NCBI GenBank assembly: GCA_019747615.1
Contig: JAIEQQ010000486.1
Coordinates: forward strand, 1 to 10,105
Length of the DNA: 10,105 nucleotides
Direction: 5' to 3'
Source: Phycisphaerales bacterium
Lineage (GTDB): Bacteria; Planctomycetota; Phycisphaerae; Phycisphaerales; UBA1924
Part shown: one piece after another, positions 7,138 through 10,105 of the stretch
How the letters are laid out: each line of letters begins with the position of its first letter
Numbering within the stretch: the first letter of the stretch is position 1
Translations under genes and position numbers: made by a program
Notes under the pieces: generated by a model
Databases searched by the model: none
The model's input: only the letters and a program-made list of their open reading frames with translations
Told to the model about the DNA's origin: nothing

Positions 7138-8067
7138 ATGGAACAAGGTCTGGACGCTCTTCGTGCCGGTATCGCGTCGGTCTTCCTGGGGCATCCTGAG
7201 TCGATCGATCGCGTGCTGGCGTGCCTGCTTGCGCGTGGGCATTGCCTGATTGAGGACGTGCCGGGCGTCGGCAAGACGGTGCTGGCTTCGGCGCTGGCGA
7301 GGTCCATCGATTGCTCATTCGGGCGGGTGCAGCTCACGCCGGATCTGTTGCCCAGTGACATTCTGGGTGTGAGCGTGTATCGGCGCGAGCAGGATCGGTT
7401 TGATTTCAAGCGGGGGCCGATCTTTGCGTCGATCGTGCTGGCCGATGAGATCAACCGGGCGACGCCGCGCACGCAGACGGCGTTGCTGGAGGCCATGAGC
7501 GAGGGATCGGTGACGGTGGATGGCGTGACGCACGAGTTGCCCAAGCCGTTCATGATCGTCGCGACGCAGAACCCGACGGATTTTCACGGGACGTACCAGC
7601 TTCCGGAGAATCAGCTCGACCGATTCCTCATGCGCATCAGCGTCGGCTACCCGTCCGCGGCGGACGAGGCCCGGGTGCTGGAACTGCGTCCCTCAGCCCA
7701 CAAGCTCGGCGAGTTGAAGCCCGTCATCGACGCCGCTCGCGTCGTCACGCTTCAGGAGCGGACCGACGCGGCCCGCCTTGATCGGTCGCTGATCGACTAC
7801 ATCATCGCGATCGCCACCGCGACGCGCGGGCATGAGGCGCTGCAGCTTGGCGTGTCGCCTCGCGGGGCGCTGGCGCTGGCGCAGGCGTCGCGCGCGTGGG
7901 CGGTCTTGCGCGGGCGAGACTATGTGATCCCGGAGGACATTCTGACCAGCGTTCAGCCGGTGTGTGCGCATCGCGTGATCTCACGCGGCTCGCTGGCCGA
8001 TGCGGGCGCAGATCAGACTTCGGCGATCCTGCGCGAGATCGTGCAGCGGGTGCCGAGCCCGGCGTGA
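7138..8067 (+). CDS. MoxR-type AAA+ ATPase
   Basis: Predicted 309 aa, normal for the family. Walker A EDVPGVGKT (39-47), Walker B IVLADEINR (99-107), sensor 1 ATQNP (142-146), NQLDRF with arginine finger R162 (158-163), sensor 2 SPRGALAL (240-247). Between Walker A and B the LTPDLLPSDILG stretch is the MoxR family's usual region. C-terminal helices form the lid domain. MoxR ATPases are chaperone-like and usually work with VWA-domain or DUF58 proteins, often in a cluster with a transglutaminase. Here none follows: the next gene is convergent, so the partner must be elsewhere. ATG at 7138 was chosen over an in-frame GTG at 7018 because the extra 40 residues lack family features and run through the 15-bp repeat. 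Confidence 0.93.
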   Translation: MEQGLDALRAGIASVFLGHPESIDRVLACLLARGHCLIEDVPGVGKTVLASALARSIDCSFGRVQLTPDLLPSDILGVSVYRREQDRFDFKRGPIFASIVLADEINRATPRTQTALLEAMSEGSVTVDGVTHELPKPFMIVATQNPTDFHGTYQLPENQLDRFLMRISVGYPSAADEARVLELRPSAHKLGELKPVIDAARVVTLQERTDAARLDRSLIDYIIAIATATRGHEALQLGVSPRGALALAQASRAWAVLRGRDYVIPEDILTSVQPVCAHRVISRGSLADAGADQTSAILREIVQRVPSPA

Positions 8068-8116
8068 AGCTGGGGGGCGGCGGCGTTTCAGATCTGATGT
8101 GCTTTCGCTCGCGAGC

Positions 8117-8395
8117 TCAGGAGCCTGCGATAGGCGGCGCTTGGTCTGCCGGTGTTGCGGCGGCGGGCGGTTGATACTGGTCGTCGGCACGCTGGGCAAT
8201 CACCGCCTTGGCATCGGCGCTGTAGGTATAGAGCACGCCGGGCTCTTCGGCGCGGGTGATCTTGTGCGAGCCGTCGCAGATGGGGTAGTTCTGCGAGAGG
8301 CCGCAGACGCAGATGGAGATCATCTTGCCGGGGGCGATGGTGGCGGGATCGATGCGGTGCGGGCCGGTGGCGGTGAGTCGGACGGTGCGTGCCAT
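8117..8395 (-). CDS. CDGSH iron-sulfur domain protein
   Basis: Predicted 92 aa. CVCGLSQNYPICDGSH (29-44) fits the CDGSH pattern C-x-C-x2-S-x3-P-x-C-D-G-x-H exactly; C29, C31, C40 and H44 should hold a [2Fe-2S] cluster. Such small proteins transfer clusters or electrons; no partner is fixed by sequence. The N-terminus MARTVRLTATGPHRIDP is typical of bacterial members, supporting ATG at 8395. No transmembrane anchor is present, and the last ~20 residues are Ala/Pro-rich. No Shine-Dalgarno is seen. The same frame stays open upstream to an ATG at 8491 that overlaps the DUF3299 gene's stop as ATGA; the 32 extra residues would be Pro/Thr/Ser-rich and are less likely. It is probably the last gene of the minus-strand operon. 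Confidence 0.9.
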   Translation of the reverse strand: MARTVRLTATGPHRIDPATIAPGKMISICVCGLSQNYPICDGSHKITRAEEPGVLYTYSADAKAVIAQRADDQYQPPAAATPADQAPPIAGS

Positions 8396-8487
8396 GGTGT
8401 TGGGCGTTTCTTGGTGAGTGGGACTTGGGGAACGCCGCGAGGCGGGGGTGATGCTGGTCGTGGGCAAATGCAGGATCGAGGCGGGCG

Positions 8488-9468
8488 TCATTCTTCGACG
8501 CTGAGCTTGCCGTTGTCGATGACGTAGAGGCCCAGGAGCCAACCGGCATCTTCGAGCGGATCGATCTTCAGCACGCCTCGGAGCGTGCCCTGGGTGCTGG
8601 TGCGCTGCGCGGGCGTGGGGGCGCTGGCGAGGCGGACTTCGATGGCGTCGTAGGCGGTGGGCGGGATGCCGATGCAGCAGCCGTCCCACTGGCCGAGCAT
8701 GACGAGCATCTCGCGGGGCGAGGTGCTGGTGATGGGGAAGGCGATGAAGCCGCTGATGCGGACATGGGTGTTGTCGAACATCGTGAGGCGCGAGGGCATC
8801 TTTTTCAGGCCCTTGCGCGGGGCGTAGGTTTCTTGGGCAGAGACGAGGATTTCCCAGGGCAGCCGGTAGGGGTCGGCTTCGGTGCCCTTGCCGCGGACGA
8901 TGAAGCGGTCGTCCAGGAGGATGGAGCCGTCGTCGCGCTGGGTGATTCGGGGCGAGCCGGGTGCGCTGGGCGTGCTGGCGTCGGAAGACGCCGCGACGCC
9001 GGTATCTGCGGCGGAGGCAGTAGACGCGGCGGCAGCGACCGGAGCGGGCTTGACAAAATCGGCGTCGGCATGGCCGAGGAGCTGGTCGAGCTCGCGTGAG
9101 ATCGCGGAGGCGTCGGGGATGGTCTCGGGCGTCGGGGCGGGCGACTCAGCGGCGGCCGCGGGTGTTGCGGCGACGTCGGCCTCGGCGGGCGCGCGCGTTG
9201 GTTGCGTTGTCGTCGTGGTCTCGGTGTTCGCGGTCGTCGCCGTTGACGGCGAAGCGACCGGGGCGAGTGCGGGCCCCTGCGCGTCGGTCGGGTTCATCCC
9301 AACGGGCCTCACAGGCTGCGCCGGGGCCGCCATCCCCGATGCGGGCGATGACGACGCGTCGCCACCTCGCAGCGGCAGACCGGCTCCTTGCGGAGTGCTC
9401 GTGCGTTGCCACACCAGCACGCCCGCCAGTACCGCCAGAGCCAAGATGATGAGCCAGAAGAGTTTCAA
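8488..9468 (-). CDS. Membrane-anchored DUF3299-type protein
   Basis: Predicted 326 aa. An N-terminal hydrophobic helix (about 4-20, LFWLIILALAVLAGVLVW) should anchor it in the inner membrane with the rest outside. Residues 25-175 are a low-complexity Ala/Pro/Thr/Ser linker. The C-terminal domain (about 182-326) resembles DUF3299: PWEILVSAQETYAP (204-217), LKKMPSRL, HVRISGFIAFPI (235-246), REMLVMLGQWDGCCIGIPP (252-270) with C264 and C265, and YDAIEVRLA. Function is unknown; the domain often neighbours FtsX-like permeases. Start is TTG at 9468, backed by GGAG 6 nt upstream; no in-frame ATG lies between it and the anchor, and the nearer ATG (9473) is out of frame. It follows the permease by 80 bp and precedes the CDGSH gene by 92 bp. 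Confidence 0.78.
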   Translation of the reverse strand: MKLFWLIILALAVLAGVLVWQRTSTPQGAGLPLRGGDASSSPASGMAAPAQPVRPVGMNPTDAQGPALAPVASPSTATTANTETTTTTQPTRAPAEADVAATPAAAAESPAPTPETIPDASAISRELDQLLGHADADFVKPAPVAAAASTASAADTGVAASSDASTPSAPGSPRITQRDDGSILLDDRFIVRGKGTEADPYRLPWEILVSAQETYAPRKGLKKMPSRLTMFDNTHVRISGFIAFPITSTSPREMLVMLGQWDGCCIGIPPTAYDAIEVRLASAPTPAQRTSTQGTLRGVLKIDPLEDAGWLLGLYVIDNGKLSVEE

Positions 9469-9474
9469 CGCATA

Positions 9475-9478
9475 CTCC
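9475..9478 (-). promoter_or_regulatory. Ribosome binding site deciding the TTG start of the DUF3299-type gene
   Basis: GGAG on the minus strand lies 6 nt before the TTG at 9468. The ATG at 9473 is only 1 nt from it and opens a two-codon frame (ATG CGT TGA), so the TTG is the better start. Confidence 0.6.
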
Positions 9479-9548
9479 GTGCTGCGTGATCAACCGCGCC
9501 ATCGCGCCCGAACAAGCTCGCTGCGATTGATCGTAGACCAACGCTCGT

Positions 9549-10105
9549 TCAGCCCAGCGGGCGAAGCGCACGCACCACGCTGGTGCGATAGGCGCTCAGG
9601 GCCGGGACGATCCCGGCGACCGCGCCGAGCAGCACCGTTGCGACGCCAACAACGAGGAGCCAGAGCGGGTCGATCCACGGATCCACGTAGATGCCCGTGC
9701 GATCCAGCAGGACGCTGGAGGCGATCCGCATGCCCACGATCGCCAGGACACTGCCGGCCAGCGCGCCGATGGTCGCGATGAACGCAGATTCCGTCAGCAC
9801 GAGGCCGACGATGCGTCCACGCGTCGCGCCGAGCACGCGGAGCACCGCGATCTGTCGCCGGCGCTGGCCCATGCTGCTGTAGACCGCGAGCATGACCGAG
9901 ACGATGCTGGAGACCAAGACGGCGACGCCGATGGCCAGGATGATCTGGTCGATCGAGCCGACGATCTGGAACAGCGCGACGATCTGGTTGTTCGGAAGGG
10001 CCGGCGTGATGCCCTGCGTGCGGCGCATCTCATCGAAGAACGAGCCGATGATCGTGTTCGTGCGGCAGCGCACGTAGACCGCGTTGATCGCTTTCTCGTC
10101 CGGCG
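9549..10105 (-). CDS. FtsX-like ABC transporter permease (partial, C-terminal part)
   Basis: The frame stays open to the window edge, so the gene starts outside; about 185 codons are seen. The visible part begins in the periplasmic domain (PDEKAINAVYVRCRTNTI), then three membrane helices: IILAIGVAVLVSSIVSVMLA, a second around LVLTESAFIATIGALAGSV, a third around WLLVVGVATVLLGAVAG. Between the first two is RRRQIAVLRVLGATRGRIVG, the cytoplasmic loop signature of MacB/FtsX permeases that contacts the ATPase. The end (YRTSVVRALRPLG) fits the family. MacB/LolC-type permeases move lipoproteins or other hydrophobic substrates, or transmit force across the membrane. The ATPase subunit is expected upstream, outside the window. 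The DUF3299-type protein 80 bp downstream is a likely functional partner. Confidence 0.88.
   Translation of the reverse strand, partial: PDEKAINAVYVRCRTNTIIGSFFDEMRRTQGITPALPNNQIVALFQIVGSIDQIILAIGVAVLVSSIVSVMLAVYSSMGQRRRQIAVLRVLGATRGRIVGLVLTESAFIATIGALAGSVLAIVGMRIASSVLLDRTGIYVDPWIDPLWLLVVGVATVLLGAVAGIVPALSAYRTSVVRALRPLG

Overview
The window is high-GC bacterial DNA with densely packed genes on both strands, seven of them complete or partial in ordinary families and several typical of Planctomycetota (probably Phycisphaerae-like). Reasons for that placement are the DUF3299-type protein beside an FtsX-like permease, the free-standing LigD phosphoesterase-like protein, the ArsR-methyltransferase next to ahcY, and several starts without a Shine-Dalgarno. 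The assignment is an inference from gene content; no rRNA or tRNA is present to test it.

Layout. 1-53: last codons of an unidentified + strand gene. 54-254: non-coding, with degenerate repeats and a hairpin. 255-2324 (-): ABC-F translation ATPase with a coiled-coil tail. 2413-2943 (-): small LigD 3'-phosphoesterase-like protein. 3007-3702 (+): TPR lipoprotein, closed by a clear intrinsic terminator at 3750-3776. 3865-6853 (+): ArsR-HTH/methyltransferase fusion, a four-helix bundle (23S rRNA intervening-sequence type) gene, then ahcY, closed by a strong intrinsic terminator at 6945-6976. 7138-8067 (+): a lone MoxR AAA+ ATPase. 8117 to the window end (-): an apparent operon of FtsX-like permease (partial), membrane-anchored DUF3299-type protein and CDGSH iron-sulfur protein. 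No stretch over 300 bases lacks a gene; the longest (6854-7137) holds a heptamer array, the ahcY terminator and a 15-bp repeat.

The most interesting part is 3819-6976. A regulator with a DNA-binding domain fused to a SAM/SAH-binding fold sits upstream of S-adenosylhomocysteine hydrolase, on the same strand. An 8-bp-arm inverted repeat covers the regulator's start codon. This fits SAH-responsive control of SAH removal, as in the SahR regulators of Proteobacteria. Between them sits a four-helix bundle gene bracketed by 34-nt imperfect complementary arms (4814-4847 and 5258-5291) built of four heptamers each. The arrangement resembles the stem-with-ORF architecture of 23S rRNA intervening sequences, but within a protein-coding transcript. 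The left arm contains that gene's ribosome binding site; the right arm ends just before the ahcY Shine-Dalgarno. A third four-unit heptamer array of different sequence lies just after ahcY.
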